NCBI RefSeq assembly: GCF_028009165.1 | Contig: NC_079242.1 | Location: 1,922,001 to 1,986,000, forward strand | Direction: 5' to 3' | Source: Akanthomyces muscarius | Lineage: Eukaryota > Ascomycota > Sordariomycetes > Hypocreales > Cordycipitaceae | DNA: 64,000 bases | Part shown: piece after piece, positions 34,246 through 46,087 of the stretch | How the letters are laid out: every line of letters begins with the position of its first letter | How positions within the stretch are numbered: the stretch's first letter is position 1 | Translations under genes and position numbers: made by a program | Notes under the pieces: model-generated | Databases searched by the model: none | What the model saw: the letters and a program-made list of their open reading frames with translations, nothing else | Told to the model about the DNA's origin: nothing

Positions 34246-35317
34246 ATGTCGACCCGCCCACCGTCCCGGGTTGTCTTTGTCGGTAACATCCCATATGGTA
34301 CGTTGGCGCGTTCCGCCCGGTAGCCTCATCCCTCGCGACTCATCTAACATCGCTGGTGCAGGACTGTCCGAGGAGCAAATCACCGACATTTTCAGCGACG
34401 CCGGCAAAGTTGAGCGCTTCCGCCTAGTCTACGACTCTGAAACAGGCCGCCCCAAGGGCTTCGGCTTTGCCGAATACCCAGACACCGGTACGACACCCGG
34501 CGGCGCACACGAGCACTGCTCATCACTTCGGCCCATCTAACTTTTCTCATCGCTAGACTCTGCCTCTTCGGCCGTTCGAAACCTCAACGACTACGAAATC
34601 ATGGGTCGCAAGCTCCGCGTCGACTTTTCCCACGAGCAAAAGGCCGCGGACGACGACTACACACCTGTTAGTGACTACCCTGTGGCGGATAGAGTCTGAT
34701 AAAACAAAACGTCGCTAACCGTGATGCAGAGTGCTACCACTACTTCAAACGGGGCCTCGCATATGGCCCAGCCGTCGTCTCTGCCGCCGCTGCCACCCGG
34801 CAAGGATATCCCACCTGGACTGACCTGCACCGATGCCATTTCACGAACGCTCAACACACTCCCACCCGCGCAACTGCTCGATATCCTCACACAAATGAAG
34901 ACTTTGGCTTCCTCAGATCCCCAACGCGCCTCGGAGCTCCTGCAACAGGCGCCTCAGCTCTCGTACGCCGTCTTCCAGGCGCTGCTGCTCATGGGTCTGG
35001 TGTCGCCCGAAGCCATCCAGTCGGTCGTTGAGCCGGGTGTTCCCGCTGCTGCTGCTGCGCAACAGCCTCCCGCAAACTATGGCGGCGCGCCGGTCATGCC
35101 CGGATACCCGCAGGCGCCTACAAACAACACAACACCGGTGGCCGGTGGCATGCCCTTTGCCGCTCCTGGTGCTGCAGCCGCTGGAGGCCAGGACTCGGAT
35201 GGCCTCATGCGCGCACTGATGGAGCTCCCCCAGGCACAGATTGACATGTTGCCCGAAGTGGAAAAGCAACAAGTTATGGCGCTTCGTGCTGCGTTTATGG
35301 GCCAAGGGAGAAGATGA
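34246..35317 (+). CDS. RNA15: mRNA 3'-end factor CstF64/RNA15-like, RRM protein
   Basis: Four exons: 34246-34297, 34362-34487, 34557-34666 and 34730-35317, about 291 residues. It starts MSTRPPSRVVFVGNIPYG. The single N-terminal RRM (about residues 8-86) shows RNP2 VFVGNI and RNP1 KGFGFAEY and ends at LRVDFSHEQ. The CstF hinge (about 115-200, LNTLPPAQLLDILTQMKTLA and ELLQQAPQLSYAVFQALLLM) binds CstF77/Rna14. A Pro/Ala/Gly linker leads to the C-terminal helical domain (PQAQIDMLPEVEKQQVMALR) that contacts Pcf11. The protein binds U/GU-rich RNA near poly(A) sites. All three introns are short with GT/AG ends and TAAC-type branch sites. Complete and typical of filamentous fungi. Confidence 0.95.
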
Positions 35318-35949
35318 TGTTCTGCAATCATGAAGGTTTAGAGAAAAAACATTGGGAGACGGCGATAGTCCCTTGGATAAAAGGGCCATTGATTTACGGT
35401 GTTTGGCGTTTTGATACTGGCAAAGAAGAAACCAAAAATACAAAACCAGCGTAATGACGCAGCCACTCATGGGAGATGTGACAGATTTCCGAATATAGGA
35501 TACTGTCAAAATGCAGATAGACGGGATAGTACAAGAATACATTTCCAGTTATTGAACTCGTTTTAGCAATCTGAACAATGCTGTGTATAAAAATTTTATG
35601 GTGATACATGATTCTATGAGACGCTATTAAATCATACGTCGTGGCTGTACTATATATAACATTCCTTCTGCTTGTCGTTTACTCAAATCAATCTATCCCA
35701 TGCGCGACATGCTTGAACCGTGCCGTAGAAGAAGAAAAAGTGAAGAAACAAAGCTGAGTTTTCCTCCATCCTCGCTGTTTCGTTGTCGTATACTATTGGT
35801 TGTAATAATCATGAAACCAGGCCTTTCCTTTTGTCTGTCCAAAATACTCCACGATATTGACACCTACATGGCTGGAAAAAGAAAAACGCCATCTTCCCCA
35901 GAGGGAAATAATAACAAAAGGAAAAAAAGATGTATTTCGTCTCTGATTT
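35318..35949. other. Convergent 3' region, CstF64 and MNR2
   Basis: About 630 bp of AT-rich sequence between two converging stop codons. No gene or repeat recognised. Confidence 0.4.
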
Positions 35950-38644
35950 TTAGACGATTTGGTACACGCGCTTGGCAATGAGGTAGCACGCGATGCCAAA
36001 GCACAGCAGGCCGGCCGTGATGAGCATGAACCACTGCAGGTTGCCCTCGTACTCTTGGCCGGGGACCCAGACGTTCATGCCCCAGAGGCCCGTGATTATG
36101 TTCATGGGCAGCACAATGGTGCCGATGACGCTGAGGCGGCCGAGGACGTCGGCCGTCTGCTCCTGGCGCTCGTTCATGCGAATGTTGATTTGCGCGAGGT
36201 AGTTGCCGTGGGCACGGGCCAGGATTCTGTGAGTTGCAAGTTAGAAAAGAAATAACGAGAATAAAGTATGGCCAAAAGAGAATTAAAGGTGTACTAAGCA
36301 AAAAGGGAGGAAACCTACTTTTCGTAGTGACTCAAATTGGAAGTCATGGTGATGATGTGATCCTGAATATCGCCGAGATACAGGCCAATTTCCGACTTGG
36401 GCGCCACTTCCCAGCGCTCGTTGCAGCGCTTGGCAAAGCCCTTGATGACGTCGGCCTTGTTGCCCAGGAGCCTGTACAGGCTCATGACGCGCTTTCGGCA
36501 GTCGCCCACGCGGCGGAGCATGTCGCCGCTCGCCTCGGTGATGGTCGCCGCGTCGTCCTTCCTCTCGTCGGCGTTTTCTAGGGGCGAGTGCAGGCGCAGA
36601 ATGGCCTCGTCAATTTCGTCGACCTCGTCCTCGATATTTTGGATCAGCGGCTGGAAGACATCGGTGATGTCGTCAATGATGGCGTACGAGATCCAGTCCG
36701 ACGACAGCAGCAGGTAGTCGCGCAGCTGGCGGATGCGCCGCCGCACGTTGGCCGGGTGCGGCGTCATGGAAAAGTGGAAGCTGAGGACGCCCTCGCGGAA
36801 GACGACGACGTACATGTTGACGGGCTCCAGGAAGTTTTCGCTATTAATGTCCTGGTCAAAGGTTCGGTAGTTGACAAAGTAGTAGTGGCGGAAGAGCTCA
36901 ACCTTTTCGCGCGCCTCTTGCACCATGATATCCTCTGCGGTCAGAGGGTGAATGCCAAAGGTCTTGGAAATCACCTTCATCTCTTCTTCCGTGGGGCAGA
37001 CGATGTTGAGCCACCATACGGGCCTGTCTCCGTACCGGATCGACCTTTCCGGCTTGGGACCCTGGTCGAGAGGCTCCGGTAGCGGCTTGAACATCATGCT
37101 GTCCGAGTTATGGAGTCCACTTGCGGCAGCCAGCGGTGCCCGAACAGACGGCGCTCTGGAGCTATCACGCGTGGACACGTCTACCAGAGGCTGGTTCTGT
37201 GCCATTTGTGCAAATTGAGGCGGAGAGAATGTTCCGCGAGCGGACTCAGATACGGAGGGTTGGCGAGTAGAGCGACGAGAGTCGGGTTCGGGCCCTCCAG
37301 ATGCGTTTGTTGCGTTTGGTGCTCGTGATGGGATGGACATGGTTTCGTCGCCCGAATCAGACTCGTCGTCGGTGAGAACACGATGGTCAGGAATAAAGAG
37401 CTCACGAAAAGTTCCTCCAGGCTGCACGAGCTCTGATATGGTGTGGCTGTGGATAGTGCTCTGGAATTCCTCATTGAAGTAGGTGAAGCGATAAGGGACG
37501 TCTTCGTCGGTCTGAAACCAGCCTTTGCGCACGGGGCGCAGGCGGCCGTTGATGAGCTGAGGTTCCGTAATCCTCTTTGCTCTGCGCTCCTCACTTCTAT
37601 CTTCCTTTTCAAACTGCCTCCACTCCTCCAGGACAGACAAGTCCGGCCACTGCCGTCGGCGGCGGCGAGCTCTGTGCTGGGCCCCATCCCCACGCGCAGT
37701 ACCCTCATCATCACCCAGCTCAGACATGCCATGGGCCGGGAAGCAGACGTCGGCCTCGGCGGCAGGGTGCGGGCTGTGGATGTCATCGTGTCGATGGCCA
37801 TCCTCGGCGTTGAAGTAGTTTTCTTCCTCGTCCATGTCGCGCTTTGGGCTACCTGACCTCATGGCCATTTCGTCCCGCAGCATCACATCGCCAAATGTCA
37901 TATCGTTATGGTGATTGAGGGTACCAAAGGTAGGCGATCCGGGGACGGAAGGAGGATTGTTTACATTGTATTGGTCCTTTCTTCCAAATGCGGCCGCCAG
38001 CTTTGTGCTGGAAGACACTGTCGACGATCTGCGGCTCTTGCTCCTCTGCGTCCTACTATCCGCGCCGCCGTAGCTGGAAGCACCAGCAGCACTTAGTCGA
38101 GCAGAATCAGGGAGTAACGGCGTATTCTCGTCCCATGGCGTCGCCGGACCAGATCTGTCACCGCCGTGGTGCGTTTGGACAGAGCGCAGTCGGCTGTTGA
38201 CGCTGGGGAGGGGGTTCTGAAATCGATCACCAACGGTCGAGGAACGTCGAATGCGTAGCGGTGTATGTTCTCTATGCAAGAGTTAGCGGACATGGCGCAT
38301 GCATGGCGGCAAAGGGTTGAGGGCGAGACGCACCGATGGTCTAGCAGAATCTCGCTGTCAATGCTAGCGCCACTGAGATTTCCCTGCGGGTGGTTGTAGA
38401 AGCCTCCGGCAGAAGACGTCCTGTCGGTATCATCATGGCTGTCGCCATGGAGAAGGGCAAAGCTCTTGCGGCGGGACCTCTTCTTCTTGCCACCGCGGTG
38501 ACCTTTTCGTTTGCGGGGAGCGCGGGTGGGCTTCGCGGTGGCGGAGGACTCTGCGCCAGCGGTGGAGGGCGCAGGCGCAGAGGTCGGAGCGGGGGATGCG
38601 GTGATGGAGGTGTCCACGAGTGGCTTGAAGCGATTGCTGGCCAT
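35950..38644 (-). CDS. MNR2: CorA-family magnesium transporter, MNR2/ALR type
   Basis: Three exons on the minus strand: 38644-38334, 38271-36319 and 36226-35950, about 846 residues. A long N-terminal tail is basic (RAPRKRKGHRGGKKKRSRRK) then acidic and disordered, with many SP sites. The CorA funnel domain begins near residue 460 (PVWWLNIVCPTEEEMKVISK) and contains HPLTAEDIMVQEAREKVELF. The two C-terminal membrane helices flank the selectivity motif GMN in GLWGMNVWVPGQE. The second helix is FMLITAGLLCFGIACYLIA. The tail and length resemble MNR2, the vacuolar Mg transporter, more than plasma-membrane ALR1/2, but I cannot separate the paralogues firmly from sequence alone. Confidence 0.9.
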
Positions 38645-39578
38645 TTCAGCGCCTGCGTAGGTAAAAGCAAGCGAAAGTCAATGACGGAGGTGCCGCAGCT
38701 GGCTTCCGTCTGCTGCGCGGCCCGTTGTAATAGTCAGGTATCGAACCGAAGTGCCCAGCTTCGACTGACAGACTTGGACCGTCAGGATGTCGAGATATAC
38801 ATGCGTTGTAGCGGTCGCGGTCGATGTGATGCGAGGGGAATTGCTTTCTAGAGGGCCGAAAGATATGGGAAATGGGGAAGTCAAATTCTGGCTGGTGAGT
38901 TGGAGTGTGGTGGCGATGGGGCGTGCCCAAATGGTAGGTACTAAGAATTGTCTAAGCTAACCCTGCCGACTGGCTGCCAAGGCAAAGATAGTGCAGGGCG
39001 TGGGTCTGGATAAGGCAGTTCGTGATGTCACTGACGCGTAGACAGCGCAGAGCGGCCGGTGGGTAGCAAAAGCGTTTTCTCTAGCTTGGGCTCTTCCTAG
39101 CAGAAAAGAAGCAATGCTGCACATAACTTGATTCTGATTGCCTTTTTTATTTCTCCGGACATGCACAGAAGTCCTCAGTCAATTAGAGCTGCAGATGGCT
39201 AGCGTGGCGGCGGGTCCCAGTCTTTTTTTTGTTGCTTGCAGCCGCGGCTGGCCACTGTAAATTTGTGAGAGTAACCCACCCAGCTTGCTAGCTGCCAGCC
39301 ATTCACCGCGCTATTGTCTTGTTCCAGTGTGCCAGTGGCTTGCTTCTTTTTTACTGCGTCCCGCTAAAAAAAACCTGCTACACTTTGGTGGTGTCGGGCC
39401 TGCAGATTGCCATCGATACAGTGATTACTCCGTCCTCAGATCGCCGATGTAACTAGTCTGAAACGACTAGGTGCTTTCATCCTTTGCTCTTCACCAACAA
39501 CACACAACCCAATGCCAAACACTCTCATCACCAACAAGCCTGCCCTCCGCCAACGGTAGTTACTCACCGAGCCCAGTT
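38645..39578. other. MNR2 upstream region and amidase-1 3' flank
   Basis: About 930 bp. It holds the MNR2 promoter side and the downstream side of the first amidase gene. T runs occur near 39,230 and A runs near 39,365. No conserved frame or RNA gene. Confidence 0.45.
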
Positions 39579-41461
39579 TCAACACCGCATCTCGGCCAGC
39601 CCGTCAGCCACCAATTCTGTCAAAGCCAGTACCTTTTCCTCCTGCAGTCTTCGTCCCACCAGCTGCAGTCCAACGGGTGCGCCGTCGTATAGCTCCGCGT
39701 CGTCTACCAACTCGCCGCATTAATAGAAAATTCACCCGTAGCAGGAGAGAGTCCACAACATACACATCGCAATGTTGTAAGCATCGCGCTCGCTCCGTGG
39801 CTTGTAGCCGGTGTCCATCACATCGACTGTCTTGTCCGCGACCGTGACGGGAAAAGCACACGCTGCATAGTCCAAGACATTGACGACGGACGAGTTGACT
39901 GCAAAAATGCCTCGCGTTAGCAATTCTGGCACAGTCATTTCATTTACGAATCTCAGCAAAAATATCCTTTGGGTCGCACCTGTAAAGCGGTTCCATCCTG
40001 GCCGCATGCCCGTAAATGGGATCAACGGCGAGATGAAGGCATCCACGGGTCTGCCCGAAGACGTCACTTTTGCCGTGCTATTCCAGTATTCCATGTATTC
40101 TTTCTGATACTCGCGCTTCCGAATGTGCAGCGCGGCAATTTCCATTGCATTCATTGGCTCCTTGGGCTCCGTCCCAAACGTCATCGGTATACGTGACACA
40201 GGGGGCTCTCCCGACAGACGTAAATCTCCGTGGATGTTGTGGCCGCCATCACAAGCACTGATTTCGTTCTTCAGTTGATACATCTCTGCGTGAAGCGGAG
40301 GCTTCCATTGCACAACCTCATGCCCCATGGCCTCAATCGCAGCAATGACCAAGTTGACTGCGCGACTGATAGCAGGGTGAGGTGCCACCTCTGTATCCTG
40401 CCTCAAAATACCGAATGAGAGCTTTCTCCTCGAGATGTGATCCTCGGCGCGCCATGGCATCTCGACGACAAGTGGATCGTGTAGCCAAGGTTGCTGGCTC
40501 AAGATCGCCTGCACCATGACACGTAGAGCGCCAACCGATGTCGACATGGGGCCAAGGACCGAGCTCATGATGCTGTGCCCGTCGTTGCTATTCGCAGCGC
40601 CCTGGTACGGCAAGCGCCCTGAAGACGGTCGCAGACCGTATAAGCCGTTCAAGCTGGCAGGAACTCTGATACTACCGGCGTAATCCGTTCCGATTCCCAA
40701 GGGGCTGCCGCGCATGGCAATCAGCGCTGCCTCCCCGCTCGAGCTGCCCCCAGCAAGTAGTCGTCTGTTCAATGGGCTGTACGTATATCCCCAGATGTTG
40801 TTCAGTGGCTCAAAGGTGAAGACGGCCTGCGCGAGCGTCGTTTTGCAAAAGAGCACGGCCCCAAGCTCTTTCAGCTCCCGCACGAGCTCACTCTCGAACA
40901 CTTTTTCTTTTGCAGTGTCCGATTTTCCTTGGAAAGTGCCAATCCATCCCACGTATCCCATGGTTGTCTCGACCCCCTTGACGTGGAACTGGTCCTTTAA
41001 GCTTACGGGTAGGCCATGAAGCGGGCCGATGGGCTTTTCATGTTTGGCAAAGTATTCGTCCAATCGTTCAGCTTCGGCCATTGCTGCATCAAAGAAGATT
41101 TCGTGAAGACAGGCGACCTAGTACGAGTAAGGAGAGGCGTCGCTTTGGCACAGTCGCTCTGTATCCTGCGTACCAATTGATGGCCAATTGCGGCGCGATG
41201 ACAAAATGCCAGGGCCACTTCTCGAGCTGTCCATGCACCACTTGTGGTTTTCGCTAAAATATCAGTCGCTTCCGTTTCTGTAATTTCAGTCTCGCGAATA
41301 CTCAGGAGCTGTCGAATATAGTCGCCGGCGATATTAAGTCGCTCTTCAGTAGCCGGCACCTGGCTTATGCGCCAGGCGTCGGGGATCAAGGCGTGAACAG
41401 CCGCTCTTTTCTGGGCTGCTGATTGCTGCCACGAAGTAGACGAGTTGTTATTTTCGGCCAT
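39579..41461 (-). CDS. Amidase-signature enzyme 1 (acetamidase/FAAH-like)
   Basis: Four exons on the minus strand: 41461-41174, 41117-39980, 39898-39764 and 39703-39579, about 561 residues. The Ser-cisSer-Lys triad reads K137 in GLPVSLKDQF, S221 in AGGSSSGEAA and S245 in YAGSIRVPAS, with the spacing of fatty-acid amide hydrolase. The third intron reads through without a stop, but skipping it restores VNSSVVNVLDYAACAFPV, and its TGCTAACG branch site is good. The fourth junction restores YDGAPVGLQLVGRRLQEEK, a conserved C-terminal motif. Enzymes of this group hydrolyse small or fatty amides to acid and ammonia; the substrate here is unknown. No signal peptide. A second, diverged amidase lies at 54.3-56.3 kb. 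Confidence 0.88.
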
Positions 41462-41998
41462 TTTTTATATTGCGCATTATATATATTGTGTTTGAGTCTT
41501 GTTTGTATTATGGGACCCTACAAATGTCCTTGGATTGAAGTATGCCACAAGGCTCTCTGCAGTTGCGGGGTACAGCTAGCCTGCGCCGCATCTCTCAGGA
41601 ATAATGCTCAGGTGTACTACCAGCCTTCTCATATCTCTGCCTAAGTCAAGACAAAGATGAGTCGGGCTATTGCGATGTCCCTGCGCAATACGCACCGTCC
41701 TATGGAATGTTAGGGTCGCATTTCATCGCTGCGGTATCCTTCCCATTGCTCCAGTATCGCATCTTCGTATCCTGCCCTGTTACTCCCGGAATGGAGGATA
41801 CTAGCTTCAAGCACGGAGCCTTATTTGCTCGTTGGCTAATGGTGCCGTGTATGCTGGCCCGTGAAAGTAGCGATGCACTAGCCTGGCACATACGGAGGAC
41901 GCCTCGTGGGCGACGCTACGCAGATGTGACCAAGGGTGGCATAAAGGTGAGCGGCGCTTATTGAGAAACGTGTGAAGAGCCTCTCTCGAACACTGCCT
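41462..41998. promoter_or_regulatory. Amidase-1 upstream region and SWC5 3' flank
   Basis: About 540 bp. A TATATATA stretch lies about 20 bp upstream of the amidase ATG, and 5' of it is mixed sequence without a clear HGATAR nitrogen-control site. No gene seen. Confidence 0.4.
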
Positions 41999-43016
41999 TC
42001 ACGTTCGCCCGGCCATTCGTGCCCTCCGAGAGTCCTCGTCGCGGATCGCCTGGCTTCGCGCCAAAAAGTCCTGCCGCGCCGCGAACGAGTGCTTGGATTT
42101 GCCCGCGAGCGCCAGCTCGTCCTGGATGCCCTCCTTGTCCACGTAGCCGGCCCAGTCCATGCGGCTCTTTTCCACCGTGCTGAGCTTCTTGGCCTGGAGC
42201 TCCTTGGCCGCCTGCAGTCGCGCCGCCATGCCCAGGTTGAGGTCGAGCCGGCGCACACCACTCGCGTCGGTGACGATGGGCTCAAACGCGGAGCGGAAGG
42301 CCTTTCGAGTCGCGCGCTTGGGCGGCGACGCGGCGGCGGCGACGGCCGCTGCTTGCCCTTCTTCAGAAGCGAGATAAAGTTTGGCTTCGGCAGAGTCGCG
42401 CGCTACCGTCTTCTCCTCGGTGTGCACCTTGCCGGCAAAGTTATAGGTGCGCTTGATCTTGATCATTTCGGGGGGGTCATCCTGCTTTTCGGCTTCTTGA
42501 AAAATCTCTGTTGAAATGGCCTGGCTGACGTTGGTTTCTCTTGTCGTCTCTGGTTCAATGGGCTGGCCGGAAAGCATTTGCTTCCAAATGGCATCGACGT
42601 CGACCGTCACTGGATCTGTATTTGCTGCGTATTGCCGCTCTTCCTTCCTATGGTGATATGTGAGTAAACATCCTTCACAGAGTCAGAGGAATCCCTTACT
42701 CAGCTGCCCGTTGCGCCCGAGTCTTGATCAACCCACCCTCGCCACCCTCATCATCTGCGTTCTTTAACTTCTTTAACTTCTTTTTGCCTTTGGTAATAAT
42801 GGCCTCATCGCCGGAATTTTCGTAAACGACATCGTCATCTGCAATGGCGGATTTATCGGTCGTATCTTTGCGTGACTTTTTTCGTTTTCGCCCTTCCTCG
42901 CCTTCCTCGCCCTCGTCCTCAGAGGATACTATGTTGGGTTCGCCATCAGGCGCAAAATCCGAGTCGTTCGCCGAGTCGTACTGCTCGTCCTCGTCCGTGA
43001 GGGGATCGACCGCCAT
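41999..43016 (-). CDS. SWC5: SWR1 chromatin-remodelling complex subunit SWC5 (BCNT-C)
   Basis: Two exons on the minus strand, 43016-42700 and 42647-41999, about 321 residues. The N-terminal third is strongly acidic (DEDEQYDSANDSDFAPDGEP and SSEDEGEEGEEG), as expected for its H2A-H2B binding role. A basic patch and the linker TDPVTVDVDAIWKQMLSGQP follow. The C-terminal BCNT-C domain runs from about residue 235 with LQAKKLSTVEKSRMDWAGYV and DELALAGKSKHSFAARQDFL, the invariant WxxYVDKEGI/DEL features. SWC5 is needed by the SWR1 complex to exchange H2A for H2A.Z. The start is 297 bp from the divergent WDR70-like gene. YAF9, another SWR1 subunit, lies 15 kb away. Confidence 0.94.
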
Positions 43017-43313
43017 ATTGAGTCGGGACAAATAACCTCTAGCTATACGCCAGCTGGCGGGAGATGGGAAGACGACTTCGAGTCGTGTGAAGGTTGCGAG
43101 TTTATGGTTGTGCTAGGCCCAGGGTAGGTCGCCCATGTAGCTTCCCGGGTTCCACCCAAACAGGCGCATTCCAGGCTAATAGTGCCTGATCCAGTGATCC
43201 AGGCCGCCAGCAACGACACATCCAGCCACTCAATCTCTTTCACAAATTCTCCCCGGCAGCTCCCCTCTTCCTTTCTCTCCATCACTTGAGCGTCTTTTGT
43301 CGCCGCAGCCGCC
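43017..43313. promoter_or_regulatory. Divergent SWC5/WDR70 promoter
   Basis: 297 bp between two outward-facing start codons, so both promoters must overlap or abut here. Confidence 0.55.
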
Positions 43314-45032
43314 ATGCCGAGCGACGACGATTTCGAGGTCGAGGTCCCGGACTTGGCAGCGGATGATCCCATGCGAGCATTTCTGCCAACGGCTTTTGGC
43401 AAGAAGGATAAGACGACAAATATTGCGGCGCAGATCGACAAGAGCCGCAGAGTAGTGGAGGAAAAGCCCTCAGCGTCGCTACAGCAAACGAAACAGAGCG
43501 GCGCCTCCAGTTCAGATGACAGCGACAGCGACAGCGACGATGATTCTGAGGATGGCGACGAATACCCAGTTTCCCACGAGATGGTGATTCCGACGGCCAG
43601 CCGCACTGTTACCACCGTGTCTCTTGACCCCTCTGGAGTCCGACTGGCGACAGGTTCGACCGACTGTACTGTGAAGCTCCACGACTTTTCTTCCATGACG
43701 CCAACGACGATTCGAGCTTTCCGAACAGTAGACCCTTATGAAGCCAAGGCTGCAGACAATGCAGAGTCACATCCAATTCACCACATTGAGTTCAACCCGC
43801 AAGCTGGGAGTGTCCTGCTTTGCATTTCGGCACATCCGCAAGCCAAATTATTGTCTCGCGATGGCGATGTTCTGACTACATTCGTCAAGGGAGACATGTA
43901 TATGCGAGATATGCATAATACAAAGGGCCATATCTCGGAAATTACAGGCGGAGCATGGCATCCTACAGACAAGAATCAATTCGTTACAGCCGGCACAGAT
44001 AGTACCCTACGAATTTGGGACGTCAACAACAAGCGATCGCAAAAGGAAGTCGTGGTGTTCAAATCAAAGACGGCGGGCTCGGCAGGACGATCGAAAATGA
44101 CTGCCGTTGCGTGGGGAACGCCAGCGCAAGGAAGCAACAACGTGCTGATTGGAGCTGCCCTCGACGGAACGCTCGTCATGTACGGCGGCAACGGACCATT
44201 TTCAAGACCAGCCGGAGAAATTTTAGGAGCGCATAAGCCGCAGACATGGACAGGAGGCATCGATATTTCCGGCGACGGACGCATGGTGGTCACACGGGGA
44301 GGAGACGACTTAATCAAATTATGGGATACGAGAAAATTTACCAAGCCTCTGGTAACTGTATCTCACGCATCGACGTCGAACGCTCACCCGACGACCAATA
44401 TTCGCTATGCGCCCAACTCCACAAGCATCATCACGGGCTCCGCGACCGGCCACCTTCATATTCTGAACCCCGGAAATCTACAACCAGAACACGTTACGCC
44501 CATTACACCTGGCTCACCTCTTATTACTGTGGATTGGCATCGCAAGATTAACCAGATTGTTACAGGGTCTGCGAACGCGGAGACGCGTGTACTTTATAAC
44601 CCCAACAAGTCGACAAGAGGAGCAGTTGAAGTCATGTCACGCGCCCCGAAGAAGCGACATATTGACGACAACTCTGACTTGACTACAGACCAGTCGATGG
44701 GCATGTCAGGCGACTCTATCATTACACCGGGCGCGGCGCCGAGGAAAACTGGCGCGGCCGGCGGCAGCTCAAAGGACCCACGCCGTCCACACGTCCCTCA
44801 GCAGACACCTTTCCAGCGCAGCCAGCCCGATGAGAGGCATGTCGCAGAGAGTATACCGCTTGCGCGAATGCTTCACGAGGACCCTCGCGAAGCTCTGTTA
44901 AAGTATGCTGACAAGGCCAAGAGTGATCCGATGTTTACCAAGGCATGGAGCAAGACGCAGCCGGAGACGCAGTATGCAAATATCAGCGATGACGAGGCCG
45001 ATGGTCCGGATAAGAAGAAGGCCAAGAGGTGA
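43314..45032 (+). CDS. WDR70: WDR70-like WD40 protein
   Basis: A single exon of 572 residues. The start MPSDDDFEVEVPDLAADDPM is followed by an acidic serine-rich stretch (about 65-85, SSSDDSDSDSDDDSEDGDEY). A WD40 propeller from about residue 90 to 450 contains SLDPSGVRLATGSTDCTVKL, FVTAGTDSTLRIWDVNN and VTRGGDDLIKLWDTR. The region HEDPREALLKYADKAKSDP near the C-terminus is a WDR70 hallmark. Human WDR70 acts with the CUL4-DDB1 ubiquitin ligase in histone H2B ubiquitylation and DNA-break resection; whether the fungal protein does the same is inference. Kozak context (GCCGCCATGC) is good. Confidence 0.9.
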   Translation: MPSDDDFEVEVPDLAADDPMRAFLPTAFGKKDKTTNIAAQIDKSRRVVEEKPSASLQQTKQSGASSSDDSDSDSDDDSEDGDEYPVSHEMVIPTASRTVTTVSLDPSGVRLATGSTDCTVKLHDFSSMTPTTIRAFRTVDPYEAKAADNAESHPIHHIEFNPQAGSVLLCISAHPQAKLLSRDGDVLTTFVKGDMYMRDMHNTKGHISEITGGAWHPTDKNQFVTAGTDSTLRIWDVNNKRSQKEVVVFKSKTAGSAGRSKMTAVAWGTPAQGSNNVLIGAALDGTLVMYGGNGPFSRPAGEILGAHKPQTWTGGIDISGDGRMVVTRGGDDLIKLWDTRKFTKPLVTVSHASTSNAHPTTNIRYAPNSTSIITGSATGHLHILNPGNLQPEHVTPITPGSPLITVDWHRKINQIVTGSANAETRVLYNPNKSTRGAVEVMSRAPKKRHIDDNSDLTTDQSMGMSGDSIITPGAAPRKTGAAGGSSKDPRRPHVPQQTPFQRSQPDERHVAESIPLARMLHEDPREALLKYADKAKSDPMFTKAWSKTQPETQYANISDDEADGPDKKKAKR

Positions 45033-46087
45033 AGGTGAAGCGAGATGAGTGTACACCCAAAGCCACGGCGGAGCTGTCATGACTTACTTAGTCACCGACC
45101 GGCGCATTGCTGAAAGCGCGGATGCCGTGCAGCGTCAAGCATGCGCAACAATGCGAGACGACGTAATATTGCACACTACAAATGTAGTTGTGTAAGATCG
45201 ATTATGTGCTGCTTCGACCTCTCAAGAAAAGTGACAGCGCCAATTGTCCAGCCGATGCCAGGTACAAAGGTACATGGGTACATACATGCTGTGGCAAGAA
45301 CAGCACGCGAGAGTGGATCACGTGCTGGTAGATAGAGCAGCTTACCTAATGCAAAATTTCTCCCTTGAGCGCCCGTGGCACCGGCACAGGCGCAGGCAGG
45401 ATTCGGCCTGCGCAGGGGCCCGTGCTGAAAAATACCGTGGCTAGCGGCTGCACGGGAGCACCAGCCATCACGCCCCAACTCGTGTCCTGTGTCTTCACCA
45501 CCTCCCCATCATCAACCAGCGAGTGCGCGCATCCAAAAAATCGCCAGGTCCGTCGCAAACCATCGGCATCCATCTCAAAATTCCCGGCTCCGTCGTGTTT
45601 CACGCGATTTACACGCCGCCCGCACCCGTGGCACCGTCCCCGACGCGCCGCATCGCCATTTTCACACTTTTCTTCCTTCCCTTGCGCTTGAAATCCCCCT
45701 TTGCTTGACGTTTTCGTCCAGCACGCCACGCGGTAGCCCAGCATCAAAAGCCGGAGCCTCAGCATCCCTGCCACGCCCAACCCTTCACACTCCCATCCAC
45801 GCGCTCGCTACACCGTGGCATTCGCCTCTAGAAAGTCCCTCGTCGCCACGCCCAGCGCATCCGCATTGCCCCCGACGCGTGCTTTGCCCTTCCCTTCGGT
45901 TTTTCTCTAGCCCTTGCCCGCGCCCGCTCACTACCGCGACGCCCACCCATCTTGGCTCGCGACTCTGCCTTTGCGACACGAGCCACCACACCGCGGCCCA
46001 TCTCGATATGCAACAGATATAAAAGCGCAATTTATTAGCATACGTTACAGCTCATAACAGACGCGCGTCTTTGCTCTCTCCGCAACC
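45033..46087. promoter_or_regulatory. SNF2/STH1 upstream region
   Basis: About 1,050 bp. The second half (about 45,480-46,000) is rich in C with many CCC and CAC runs, like a fungal promoter or leader. It makes a long but composition-driven frame that I do not accept as a gene. A TATAAAA lies at 46018-46024. Confidence 0.45.
46018..46024 (+). promoter_or_regulatory. Possible TATA box of SNF2/STH1
   Basis: TATAAAA about 65 bp upstream of the start ATG at 46088. The position is compatible with a short leader, but no transcript evidence is available. Confidence 0.3.

Noticed and set aside
39898..39980. Amidase 1 read straight through its third intron
   Set aside because: The intron has no in-frame stop, but reading through inserts an unconserved segment before VNSSVVNVLDYAAC. 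Donor GTGCGA, branch GCTAAC and acceptor TGCAG support removal.
45489..46022. 177-codon plus-strand frame upstream of SNF2/STH1
   Set aside because: Composition-driven Ser/Pro/His frame in a C-rich promoter or leader. No conserved motif and several alternative frames are equally open.
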